Shown here piece by piece: positions 46,556 to 54,819 of a stretch of 64,000 bases of DNA. The notes under the pieces were generated by a model. The model saw only the letters and a program-made list of their open reading frames with translations. It was not told where the DNA came from and did not search any database. The stretch's first letter is position 1. Each line of letters opens with the position of its first letter. The translations under genes were made by a program, and so were the position numbers. Source of the stretch: Gammaproteobacteria bacterium 53_120_T64. GTDB taxonomy: Bacteria > Pseudomonadota > Gammaproteobacteria > Pseudomonadales > Porticoccaceae. The stretch lies in the NCBI GenBank assembly GCA_002162815.1, contig MAAT01000075.1:1-64000 (forward strand). The letters run 5' to 3'.

Positions 46556-47186
46556 TCAAGCGGAATTATCTACTAAGCACACTGTCGGAGCACGTAATAA
46601 AACAACGGCAAACACCATCACCCACAAAATCTGAGCCGCATAATTTAAGCGTTGATACAAGCCAAAACCCTGACCCGATTCGACAGCGGCGGCCATTAAG
46701 GGCAGCAGTGCTATCGCGACCAAAACACAGCTTAGTGAGAACCCCGAAAACCACTTAACTGCTAACAAATACTTGGCGATAAAGGCCCAGATTAAACTTG
46801 AAAAAAGCAGACTAAAAAACATCAACACGCCCGACAGATTATGGATATTTTGAGTCAGAGATGGCGAGTCTAGATCACAAGCGAGATCACAGGAAAAAAA
46901 GCCCGTGAACTACAACCAGCAAACCCGACAGGACAGCCGCTTTACTGTCGGCAAAGGTTTTGATAATCCCGTAGCCAAAGAGCATCAATAAAGCCGCCAA
47001 GGGGTAATTATTTAGTAGCGGCGATAGCGCGTGCACAGGTGAACCGACTGCGCCAAGCTCGCTCATTGCCTGATGGTAGTGACTATAGCCAGGATAGAGA
47101 CTAGCGGCTAACGACACCCCAACCAACAAGCAAATGGGGGCCACGATTCCCGCCCCCTGTAAAAGCCTATTTGAATTATCCCTCAC
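46556..47186 (-). pseudogene. DUF998-family membrane protein, split by a frameshift
   Basis: Two frames make one protein. The first (47186-46887, 99 residues) has a membrane helix and YSHYHQAMSELGAVGSPVHA, the DUF998 signature, and stops at HGLFFL. The second (to 46556) continues in another frame; reading it upstream gives CDLACDLDSPSLTQNIHNLS before its first ATG, as expected right after HGLFF in this family. The switch lies at a run of seven A on the plus strand (46894-46900). A one-base indel, real or from sequencing, restores a protein of about 208 residues. Confidence 0.75.
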
Positions 47187-47216
47187 ACCTCCCTATAAAA
47201 CTAACAGCCAGTTAAA

Positions 47217-47645
47217 CTATTCAAGCCTGTCGAATTGTTCAGCCCCCGGGCCCAGGGGCTGGCCATAACTAAACTCGACAAAGTTGCCGTTGGGGTCGCG
47301 TAAACCGCAATAGTAACCCACCGGAAAACCTTCATCGCGCGGTGGCCACACCAGGCAATCGCGCGCACGGCCCTGCTCGGCGATGGCATCGACGGCGGCC
47401 CGGCTATCCAGTGCAAAACCGAAGTGGCGGTAGTCGGTATCGAGTAATTGCAGATTTTGTCCGCCATTCATCAGTACGAAAATAAAATCACTCTCACGCC
47501 CCGGCTCCGCCATCCAGACAATCCGCTGCTCTCCCGCCGTGCGCGAATGCACAATTGCCATGCCGCAGCACTGCTGATAAAAATCAATGCATGCATCGAT
47601 ATCGACAACGTGCAGGGCAATGTGGGTAAGGCGTGGGGTGTGCAT
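47217..47645 (-). CDS. VOC/glyoxalase-family protein
   Basis: 142 residues, two beta-alpha-beta-beta-beta units of the vicinal oxygen chelate fold. LTHIALHVVDIDACIDFYQ and the end GLRDPNGNFVEFSYGQPL are typical; H in THIAL, H in RHFGF and E in FVEFS are candidate metal ligands. It may be a lyase or dioxygenase-like enzyme; the reaction is unknown. ATG 47645 is preferred over one five codons upstream. Confidence 0.85.
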   Translation of the reverse strand: MHTPRLTHIALHVVDIDACIDFYQQCCGMAIVHSRTAGEQRIVWMAEPGRESDFIFVLMNGGQNLQLLDTDYRHFGFALDSRAAVDAIAEQGRARDCLVWPPRDEGFPVGYYCGLRDPNGNFVEFSYGQPLGPGAEQFDRLE

Positions 47646-47666
47646 GGCGAGGGCCCTCAATTGGCT

Positions 47667-47696
47667 GTCTACGCTGATATTGTCTACGCTGATATT
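47667..47696. repeat. Perfect 15-bp tandem duplication
   Basis: GTCTACGCTGATATT twice without gap (47667-47681, 47682-47696), just upstream of the VOC gene and so within its promoter/leader region. Same unit length as the duplication at 161-190, but unrelated in sequence. Confidence 0.85.
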
Positions 47697-47804
47697 TATA
47701 GCGCCCAGAATTCAAAGAATAGCCTTGCAACGGAATGAAAGATACCGCTGCGGCCAGCCCCTCGACGATCAAAACGGATCACCAAGGACACGGCGCCGTA
47801 TTGA

Positions 47805-48995
47805 TTAGCGGGTAAGAATACTCAGTGTCATCGCGGCAGTATCGTCTTCTATCCAACCACCGCCATTCTGGGCAAGGGCAACTTTAGCCCCCTCAACCTG
47901 ACGCTTGCCACAACGGCCACGTAGCTGATTCGTCAATTCAACCAACTGCGCACAGCCAGTGGCGCCGACAGGATGCCCCTTGGCCACCAAACCGCCGCTG
48001 GTATTAACGGGGACGCGACCACCAAGATCGGTCTGGCCATCGCGAATCATCTGCACACCTTCACCGGGCTTGCAGAGACCCAGCTCTTCGATATACATCA
48101 ATTCTGCCGGTGAAGCCGCATCGTGTAGCTCAACCACATCGACATCTTCCGGACCAAGCCCGGCCATGGCGTAGGCTTTCTCACTGGCTCTGTCGTTGCA
48201 GCTGCGCCCGCCGGGCTGGCCGGAGACCAGCGTTATGGTTTCGGCGGTAACGGCATCACAGCCGTGTTTGCGGGCAAAGTCTTCGGAGGTAAACACCAGT
48301 ACTGCCGAGCCGTCACCAATCGGGGAGCACATCGCCAAGGTCAGTGGGTCGACAATTAAACGGGTGGCGAGAATTTCTTCAACGCTTAACGCTTTCTGAA
48401 ATTGGGCCTTGGGGTTGAGAGAGCCAAACTTGTGGGACTTGGCGGCAACACGGGCGAAATCTTCCATCGTCGCACCGGTTCTCTCCATGTATTTACGGGC
48501 TTTACCGGCGTAGACATCCATAAAACCAGAGCGACCCGGCTCACTGCCAGCGGTTAGTGGGTCGTCAGAGCCGGTCTCAGCCTTAATTTCTTCAAGATCC
48601 ATGGCGGCAATTAACGCCTTAAAAGGTATTGCTTTATCTTTGTGGGTCATCTTCTCTGAGCCGATGGCAAGGGCCACTTCACTCTGCCCGGAGGCCACCG
48701 ACAACCAGGCCAAATGAGCAGCCGTAGAGGCCGATGCACAAGCATTTTCAACATTGATAATCGGCTTGCCCATCAGTCCCGACTCACGTAAGGCAATTTG
48801 CCCGGGAATCATCTCCTGCCCCGTGATTAGGCCACCCACAGCATTGCCGAAAAAGGTGGTGTCGACCTGGTCGGCGCTGATAGCCGCATCGAGCATCGCC
48901 TCGTTAAGGGCCTCAGTGGTGAGGCTGCGTAGCGTGGCATCCATACGCTTGCCAAAATGGGTCATACCGGTGCCGGCTATTTTTACTTTGCGCAT
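47805..48995 (-). CDS. Thiolase (SCP-x type acetyl-CoA acyltransferase)
   Basis: 396 residues from ATG 48995 (GGGA 7-10 nt upstream). Active-site Cys in NVENACASASTAAH and His in GGLVAKGHPVGATG are present; the second usual Cys region reads LAQNGGGWIED, the form seen in the SCP-x/lipid-transfer branch of thiolases. Likely cleaves 3-ketoacyl-CoA of a branched or cyclic substrate, which would fit the MaoC and acyl-CoA dehydrogenase genes in the window. Stand-alone. Confidence 0.9.
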   Translation of the reverse strand: MRKVKIAGTGMTHFGKRMDATLRSLTTEALNEAMLDAAISADQVDTTFFGNAVGGLITGQEMIPGQIALRESGLMGKPIINVENACASASTAAHLAWLSVASGQSEVALAIGSEKMTHKDKAIPFKALIAAMDLEEIKAETGSDDPLTAGSEPGRSGFMDVYAGKARKYMERTGATMEDFARVAAKSHKFGSLNPKAQFQKALSVEEILATRLIVDPLTLAMCSPIGDGSAVLVFTSEDFARKHGCDAVTAETITLVSGQPGGRSCNDRASEKAYAMAGLGPEDVDVVELHDAASPAELMYIEELGLCKPGEGVQMIRDGQTDLGGRVPVNTSGGLVAKGHPVGATGCAQLVELTNQLRGRCGKRQVEGAKVALAQNGGGWIEDDTAAMTLSILTR

Positions 48996-49574
48996 TATTC
49001 GTCCCTTATTACTCAAGTGTTAGTACGCGGCTCTGCTTAACTATCCCCGCTTTAAATCACAACCTAGCAGAACAGCTCTGAAACTGCACTATAGACTCTG
49101 TGAGGTGTTGAGCAAACATTGATGTTCCGACAGTGTACGCTCGACACGTGCCCTGCCCCCGTCAATACATTCCCCGACGCAATAAAACACCAGCAAGCCG
49201 ATATCGACCAGCTGATCTGATAAGTAGGGAAGCCACCGTCATCAACAATACATCACCCCGGTATCTTTTAAAATCGCCTTAGTGATCAGGCCGTTGAGAC
49301 TTTTGTACAGACGGCAAAAACGAGCGATTTAATGCAGGCTCAAGCCCGAATAGAACCGCTACCCAGAGCCAAAGTAATTTTTATTTTTTAGCAGAACCTA
49401 CAGAGCAAGACAGAATAAACAGGTGGACACCGACTTATCACTACCAGCGTGTTTTTTCAAAACCCCAGCTTAGGAAATAAAAAACGGCGCATCGCTGCGC
49501 CGTGATTAAAGGGTGGGTATGAAATTATACTGTTCTATTTTTTAAGGATAAGCTTAGAAAATAGTTACTAAATA
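48996..49574. other. Gene-less stretch of about 580 bp
   Basis: No frame with a protein-like composition. It holds the terminator of the methyltransferase gene (49479-49503) and would hold the promoter of the thiolase gene. Nothing else recognised. Confidence 0.6.
49479..49503 (-). terminator. Rho-independent terminator of the SAM methyltransferase gene
   Basis: ACGGCGCA / TGCGCCGT (8 pairs, loop TCGC), followed on the minus strand by six T (plus-strand A-run 49479-49484). About 70 bp past the stop. Confidence 0.85.
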
Positions 49575-50255
49575 CTATTCTGGCTTTTGTGCCGATAGTA
49601 CCAGGGCATCCACCTTCAAGGTTTTTCCCTCTAACTCAATATCCGCTTCTTCAAAGTATTCACTACCGGCCAGTCGCCAGCCTACGGCTGTCATTGCCGC
49701 TTCAATTTCTTCTTTTTCTCGCAATTTAAAACCGTGTTGGGTGAAACCTTGAGCTTTCATGGTATCTGAGGTGCGCATACCCAGAGCCACACGACCACCG
49801 GGCTTCAGCCAACGATCAAACAGGGTAAAGAGTTCAGTCATATCCTCAATAAAATAAATCACATTGACACCAAAAATACCGTCGACAGAGGCATCGTCAA
49901 TAGGCGCGTCAAAACAGTCTTCATTGTGTACCGTCATTTGACATTCGGCATATTCTGCTAGGTTGTCACGGACCTGCTGTGCCATATCCGCAGAGCGTTC
50001 GATGGCCTGATAATGGCCGTCACTTTCGAGGGTATAAGTAAGACTAAAGGACAACATGCCGTTGCCGGGGCCAATTTCTACAACATTCTGCCCCGCTTCG
50101 GGAATAAGACAATCTATGGTACACGCGGTGACAAGAGCGTTTGCTCTATTCATATCGGACGCTAATTCCTTACCGCGCTCACCCTCCGGATTGGAAAGTT
50201 GAGCAGCCATTGTGCGATCGCTGTCATTAACGCCTTTATCATCTGTACTCATCAT
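49575..50255 (-). CDS. Class I SAM-dependent methyltransferase
   Basis: 226 residues. SAM-binding motif I is VVEIGPGNGMLSF; the acidic end of strand 2 is QAIERSAD, and motif III-IV reads GIFGVNVIYFIEDM and LKPGGRVALGM. A small-molecule methyltransferase is likely, substrate unknown. Start ATGATG at 50255 with GGGATGG upstream; the second ATG is equally possible. It lies downstream of the sortase arm (157-bp gap) on the same strand, but nothing links it to that system. Confidence 0.88.
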   Translation of the reverse strand: MMSTDDKGVNDSDRTMAAQLSNPEGERGKELASDMNRANALVTACTIDCLIPEAGQNVVEIGPGNGMLSFSLTYTLESDGHYQAIERSADMAQQVRDNLAEYAECQMTVHNEDCFDAPIDDASVDGIFGVNVIYFIEDMTELFTLFDRWLKPGGRVALGMRTSDTMKAQGFTQHGFKLREKEEIEAAMTAVGWRLAGSEYFEEADIELEGKTLKVDALVLSAQKPE

Positions 50256-50412
50256 TCACCATCCCTAAAATATAAAGCTGTATTTGATTGCACCCAGAAA
50301 TCGAACGCTGTCGAGCAACTTGCCAAACAAAATTCAACTACTGTCGTACCTTTTACTTTCTGAGTCTTTGCAAATAAATGCCAATAACAATTCAACGGCC
50401 TTGTCGGGATCA

Positions 50413-51030
50413 CTAGTACGAATCAATCGCCTGAGCATGGACAATAAAACGCTGCGCTGAGTTCGGCTCGAAACTATCAAATGGCCAGCATGTAACCAGA
50501 ACCAAGCTTCGCGTATTGTTATTGGCCTCTATCAAAGCATCTTCACTCACCACCTGCATACCGCTAACACGATAAACTGTGTGCTGCCTCTCCCAGTTTT
50601 GTAAAATTATGTTATCCCCCACCTGTAAATACTGCAAAAACCGAAAGTGGGTGTCTCTATGCCCAGAGATAATCACCACTCCCTTTGCTCCCGGTTGCGC
50701 ACTGCCCGAGGTGTGCCCCGGAGCAAAAGCCAGAGCTTGACCACTATCGCCGGCCAGCACCGTTAGCGAAACACCTTGCGTGGGAACGCGTAGACGAACA
50801 AGGGGCCAAGTATCCGCCCAAAACCACGGCTTACTGAGTTCAGTGTTTTCTAGGCTCTGCTGCCAAGCTCGAGCTATTAAATATTGGCCAAGTTCGGCCT
50901 TAACAAAAATATAAGCGCCCTTGATCCAGAAACTGATGGCGATGAGAACCAAGGCCATCGCAAGATGCTTTACGTAGCTACGGTATCGATCCCGCACCTT
51001 CGCTTGCCCACTTTCTTTAACTATTAGCAT
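50413..51030 (-). CDS. Sortase, marine proteobacterial type
   Basis: About 205 residues. One N-terminal membrane helix (HLAMALVLIAISFWIKGAYI) and a sortase catalytic domain with His124 (ISGHRDTHF), Cys181 (VLVTCWPF) and Arg194 (AQRFIVHA). This is the class found in Gram-negative dedicated sortase loci, where one sortase serves one substrate, encoded next door. ATG 51030 lies 8 bases past the substrate's stop; a TTG at 51045 that overlaps the stop is an alternative. Neither has a good ribosome site, so translational coupling is likely. Acts on the periplasmic face of the inner membrane. Confidence 0.95.
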   Translation of the reverse strand: MLIVKESGQAKVRDRYRSYVKHLAMALVLIAISFWIKGAYIFVKAELGQYLIARAWQQSLENTELSKPWFWADTWPLVRLRVPTQGVSLTVLAGDSGQALAFAPGHTSGSAQPGAKGVVIISGHRDTHFRFLQYLQVGDNIILQNWERQHTVYRVSGMQVVSEDALIEANNNTRSLVLVTCWPFDSFEPNSAQRFIVHAQAIDSY

Positions 51031-51038
51031 AGGTGAAG

Positions 51039-53114
51039 TCAGCAACTTTGCGAGCGCTGCCTAGAGAGCCAAAAAAAACATACCGCCAGCAGTAACAAGC
51101 CGTTGCCAAGCCCGATAAAATAACTCAAACCCGTCGCTGTGCGTGCCAAGGAAAATCGCCGGCCCTTGGCGGCATTATTTTTAATGATATGCTTTTCAAG
51201 CTCTTCGACTACGGGTCTGAGCGGCGTTTTGTCCACGGCCACCAGACTGGTAAATGGCGTCACTAGGTGGTGCTGCAAGGCAATATCAAGCACCTCACTG
51301 CGCAGCGCGAGTCGGGTATCGACATCACTCTGCAAGGCCCTTTCATCCAACAGTGAGGCCAATTTTTTTCGCGCCCATGCGATGTGAATACCACTACCCT
51401 CTGCAGCAACGTCCAGCGCTACCCGCTGTTGCCACACATCGCCCTGTCGCCGGCCTCCCAAGATAATAGACTCTGGCAAGTTATCGGCTTTGATGGCCAC
51501 GACAAGTGGCTCACTGGCATAGAGATCGGGTATAAACGCAGTGCTGATGTCAATATGATCAGCATTTATTTGCAATTCGATATCACTCATCACCGGCACA
51601 TCGATACGCTCAAACAACTCGGTTATTTTTCCCTCCACCTCACTGACTTTACCGATATTGACGAAACTCCCCCGCCCCATTTTTGCCGCCTTGCGCATAA
51701 AATAGCGGTTCGGAGCCGAACCAATGCCCACCGTAAACAATCGACTATTACCGAGCTGGCGGCTTATTGCCGACAATAATTCCGCCTCGTTGCTAATGGC
51801 GCCATCGGTGAGAAACAAAACCTGTCGCAAGCGCCCACTATTATCGTTATTAGCACAAGCACCACAAAGAGCGATGTCCAGGGCCTTACGCATTTCCGTG
51901 CCGCCACGGGCCTCAAGGTTCTGCACAAAACGTCGAGCCTTAGCGATATTGGTCGCGCTAGTCTGGCGTTCGGTGTCGAACAAGGACCAGGCCTCGGAGT
52001 TAAATTCAATAATATTAAAACGGTCCCGGTCGTCCAGCCTGCCGATGGCCCATAGCAACGCACGCTTGGCTTGGCGTAGCGATTCACCGCCCATCGAACC
52101 CGAAGTATCGATCACATACACGATGTCCCTGGGCTGGCGATACTGTTCAAGTTCAATCTGTGGCGGCATCACCTGTAGCAGGGCATATTCGTGACCAGAG
52201 AAGTCCTGGGTAAAAACATGAACCTGGGGCACGGCCAATTCACGTCCCTGCCATTCAATAACAAAATCTGCATTGGCGCGATGTGTTTGGGGATCAAGGC
52301 GCAATTGCCAATGACTGTCATCCAGACGATGTTTACTCACCGGGTGGTAGCGACTTTCAATCTCGTCGAGTTCAAAACCCGCCTGTAAATCCACCCAAAT
52401 TTCCGTGGCATTATGAGTCTCATCCAGCAGCGCCGTCGCCAGCTGAGACGCGGTTCCTGCATCCGCGCCGGCGAGTCGGTTCTCCGGGGCATAGCGCGGG
52501 GTAATACTCATCGGGTAGTGCAAACTAAAGCGCGAACCCCGGCGCATCACTTGCTGTTGGTATTCCAGCACCACTGTCAGCTCTTCGCCCGGGGCCACAT
52601 TGGCAATGTGAGTACGGAATATATTCGGCCGCTGTCGTTCGACGAGGGCGGCCTGTTGACCCGCCTGCCGGGCCTGTTGATAGATCTGTTGAGCCGTCTC
52701 GCGCTCCTGTATCTCGCCTTCGATAATGCGCTCGCCAATACGCATTTGCAGGTGGTCGACGGCGCTATCCGGGGGCAGCGGGAAGGTATAGACCGCTTCG
52801 GCCCAGGCATCGGAGGGATTACTAAAGGTCTGTGCCAGCCTCACCCGGGCAATCGGCCCAGTAATATGGATGTCCACCCGACTGCTTAGCTGCGGAGCCA
52901 TAACTTCGGCCCCGCCATCACTAAAGTGTAGAGCCAGCACAGCACTACCCAGCAGGCCTATTTCATCGTCATCACCACCGACCTCGGCACTGGCACTGGC
53001 ACTGGCACTGATACAAACGGAAAATAGCAGCAGCGCCAATAAAAAACATTGGTGTGTACTGACACGACGCTGTAAACGATGGCTTATTCCGCTACAAGCC
53101 AAACCAGCGTTCAT
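51039..53114 (-). CDS. Sortase substrate with VIT and vWA domains
   Basis: 691 residues, the dedicated target of the neighbouring sortase. Signal peptide (cut near ASASASAE), VIT domain (about 60-190, with QTFSNPSDAWAEAVYTFPLP), vWA domain with DTSGSMGG from Asp336, a beta-rich part, and a C-terminal sorting region: motif LARTATG (656-662), hydrophobic helix (YFIGLGNGLLLLAVCFFW) and a basic tail. The expected L-P-x-T-G/A has Ala in place of Pro. The start overlaps the pdsO stop (ATGA). VIT/vWA proteins suggest adhesion or matrix binding. Confidence 0.94.
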   Translation of the reverse strand: MNAGLACSGISHRLQRRVSTHQCFLLALLLFSVCISASASASAEVGGDDDEIGLLGSAVLALHFSDGGAEVMAPQLSSRVDIHITGPIARVRLAQTFSNPSDAWAEAVYTFPLPPDSAVDHLQMRIGERIIEGEIQERETAQQIYQQARQAGQQAALVERQRPNIFRTHIANVAPGEELTVVLEYQQQVMRRGSRFSLHYPMSITPRYAPENRLAGADAGTASQLATALLDETHNATEIWVDLQAGFELDEIESRYHPVSKHRLDDSHWQLRLDPQTHRANADFVIEWQGRELAVPQVHVFTQDFSGHEYALLQVMPPQIELEQYRQPRDIVYVIDTSGSMGGESLRQAKRALLWAIGRLDDRDRFNIIEFNSEAWSLFDTERQTSATNIAKARRFVQNLEARGGTEMRKALDIALCGACANNDNSGRLRQVLFLTDGAISNEAELLSAISRQLGNSRLFTVGIGSAPNRYFMRKAAKMGRGSFVNIGKVSEVEGKITELFERIDVPVMSDIELQINADHIDISTAFIPDLYASEPLVVAIKADNLPESIILGGRRQGDVWQQRVALDVAAEGSGIHIAWARKKLASLLDERALQSDVDTRLALRSEVLDIALQHHLVTPFTSLVAVDKTPLRPVVEELEKHIIKNNAAKGRRFSLARTATGLSYFIGLGNGLLLLAVCFFWLSRQRSQSC

Positions 53115-53761
53115 GGTCCCTCACCCTGAGAAAGCAAGACACCGTCTCCCACGCCAAGGCCCACCGCCACCCCCGGATGACCCTTCAAGACAACTTCAAT
53201 ACGGCGGTTGGCGATACGTCCATCCAAGGTCGTGTTATCGGCGATGGCCTGGCTTTCACCGTGCGCTTCAACCAACAGCAAACCCGCTTCCACCCCTAAC
53301 TCTTCAAAGCGCTCGGCAACTAAATTGGCGCGACGAAGGGATAACAGCATATTGCTTAACGCCGAACCCTCGCTGTCGGTATGTCCGTGGACCTGTAGCT
53401 CGGCCACAGAATCCCACTGGCGCGATTGTTCGATGATACTCAGCACATAGTCATCCAGCTGCGCTGGAGCAAAGTCACCACTGCGGGCGACGGGAATAAT
53501 AAAGCGCTTCTCATCCATCTTCAGCGCTGCTACCGCCTGTCGAACGGCTAAAACAGCCCCCTCCTCGACAGCCGTTTTAATAGCTATGGGGACTCTCTCA
53601 ACCTTGCTCGGAGCATCGGCATTCAATATCTGCGCGCCACGCTCTGTGGCTATTGGCACCGTTTGCTGACAGGCCTCGATGGACAAAATGCCAACCAGCA
53701 ACAACACGGACAAGCTCGCTCCCCTCAACCTCCTCATTCCACCCAGCTCATTGTTGTTCAT
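53111..53761 (-). CDS. pdsO: PdsO, OmpA-family lipoprotein of the sortase system
   Basis: 216 residues. Lipoprotein signal with lipobox LSIEAC (Cys31), a variable middle, and an OmpA-like peptidoglycan-binding domain (LQVHGHTDSEGSALSN, then LSLRRANLVAERFEELGV and GRIANRRIEVVLKG). The family of OmpA-like proteins restricted to proteobacterial sortase loci is named PdsO. It would sit in the outer membrane or at the wall and may be where the substrate is displayed (inference). Starts at ATG 53761; an ATG 8 codons on is possible. Confidence 0.9.
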   Translation of the reverse strand: MNNNELGGMRRLRGASLSVLLLVGILSIEACQQTVPIATERGAQILNADAPSKVERVPIAIKTAVEEGAVLAVRQAVAALKMDEKRFIIPVARSGDFAPAQLDDYVLSIIEQSRQWDSVAELQVHGHTDSEGSALSNMLLSLRRANLVAERFEELGVEAGLLLVEAHGESQAIADNTTLDGRIANRRIEVVLKGHPGVAVGLGVGDGVLLSQGEGP

Positions 53762-53942
53762 GGCGTTTATCCTCGTGCTGTAGATCCAGGGTTCTTTCGC
53801 TGGCTGCCAAGTCCTGCAATGGCTCTAGAGGCTGGCGATATAAATGCTGGCAGGGGTAGTCGCAGTGGTAGGGCACCAGTCGAGCCAATACCTGGGGCTG
53901 GCTATCGAGTAGATCATCGCTAAGCGCTACAAATTTTTTCAT
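53748..53942 (-). CDS. Small unrecognised protein at the head of the sortase arm
   Basis: 64 residues from ATG 53942, with AGGAG 10 nt upstream (an ATG at 53960 is in frame too). Starts MKKFVALSDDLLDSQPQVLA and contains YHCDYPCQHLY, a Cys-x3-Cys with flanking His, then a charged, Gln-rich tail. No signal peptide or membrane helix, so probably cytoplasmic. It is first in the operon and its end overlaps the pdsO start by 14 bp, which argues for a real, translated gene. I do not recognise a family. Confidence 0.65.
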   Translation of the reverse strand: MKKFVALSDDLLDSQPQVLARLVPYHCDYPCQHLYRQPLEPLQDLAASERTLDLQHEDKRHEQQ

Positions 53943-54097
53943 CACATCAACACTCCTCATCGGTTTACACCTATTGAAGCTAAAAAGACTGCAGGATTAA
54001 TGGTGAGAAAATGGAGATCTAATGGATTTATTACCGGCTAAACGGATCTCACGAAAACGAACAGGTATGCTGTGCTCACCCCCTAGAATGATGAGCA
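53943..54097. promoter_or_regulatory. Divergent control region of the two sortase-system arms
   Basis: About 155 bp must hold promoters for both arms. Inverted repeats are present: GTGAGA (54003-54008) with TCTCAC (54047-54052), and GAGATC (54014-54019) with GATCTC (54045-54050). They are candidate sites for PdsR, but no clear -35/-10 pair stands out. Confidence 0.35.
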
Positions 54098-54805
54098 GTG
54101 CACTTGAGCTATCAGATCGCCATTGTCGAGGATGACCCCGACCAGCGACATAACTACGCCATGGCCCTTGAAAAGCAAGGCTATACGGTCAGCGCTTATG
54201 CCGACAGGGGCAGTGCTCGCGAGGCAATGAGTTCGGCGATGCCCGACTTGGTCGTACTCGACATTATTCTCGGTCACGAAATCGACGCCGGGTTTCAGTT
54301 GTGCCGGGAATTGCTCGCCATTGACCCCAGCCTACCGGTATTATTTTTAACGGAGCGGGTCGATGAGATCGATAAAATATCGGGCCTGCGCCTCGGTGCC
54401 TGGGACTATCAACCCAAACCCGTTAGTCTGGCGTTTTTGGTTGAGCGCATCGCCTCCCTGCTGCGTTTAAGAGCCCTGCGAGACGAGCCGATTCCCGCCA
54501 CTCGCCCCGCCCAGGCAACCGGCCATTTATCGATAGACGCAGACGCCATGCAGGTTCACTGGCGCCAGCAATTACTGGAACTGACCATTACCGAGTTCCG
54601 CCTGATCGCGGCACTGGTGCGCCGGCCGGGCTACCCAGTGGCCTACGAGGCGTTAATGCAGGCCACCATTCAGCAGTATGTCACCCGCAATACCATCAAT
54701 ACCCATATGCGCAATATTCGCCGCAAATTCTGCGCCCTCGATAGCGCCTTTGCCTGTATTGGCAATGAATATGGCCACGGCTACCGCTGGCTTAAAGAAA
54801 GCTAG
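54098..54805 (+). CDS. pdsR: PdsR, OmpR-type response regulator of the sortase system
   Basis: 235 residues from GTG 54098. Receiver domain with IVEDDPDQ, phospho-acceptor Asp55 (LVVLDIILG), Thr (LFLTERVDE) and Lys (YQPKPVSL); winged-helix DNA-binding domain ending RRKFCALDSAFACIGNEYGHG, as in OmpR-family regulators. Followed 14 bp later by its kinase, and divergent from the sortase arm, so that arm is the natural target. A TTG two codons downstream is an alternative start. Confidence 0.93.
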   Translation: MHLSYQIAIVEDDPDQRHNYAMALEKQGYTVSAYADRGSAREAMSSAMPDLVVLDIILGHEIDAGFQLCRELLAIDPSLPVLFLTERVDEIDKISGLRLGAWDYQPKPVSLAFLVERIASLLRLRALRDEPIPATRPAQATGHLSIDADAMQVHWRQQLLELTITEFRLIAALVRRPGYPVAYEALMQATIQQYVTRNTINTHMRNIRRKFCALDSAFACIGNEYGHGYRWLKES

Positions 54806-54819
54806 GCGGCGCTCAAAGA

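Noticed and set aside
49575-50255. SAM methyltransferase as part of the sortase system
   Set aside because: Same strand but a 157-bp gap, its own terminator, and no known link of the family to sortases.
51724-52194. 156-codon plus-strand frame inside the sortase substrate gene
   Set aside because: Antisense to the vWA domain with no signal peptide, domain or ribosome site of its own.
52986-53010. Repeated TGGCAC hexamers in the sortase substrate gene
   Set aside because: They only encode the Ala-Ser run at the signal-peptide cleavage site; not an array or regulatory repeat.
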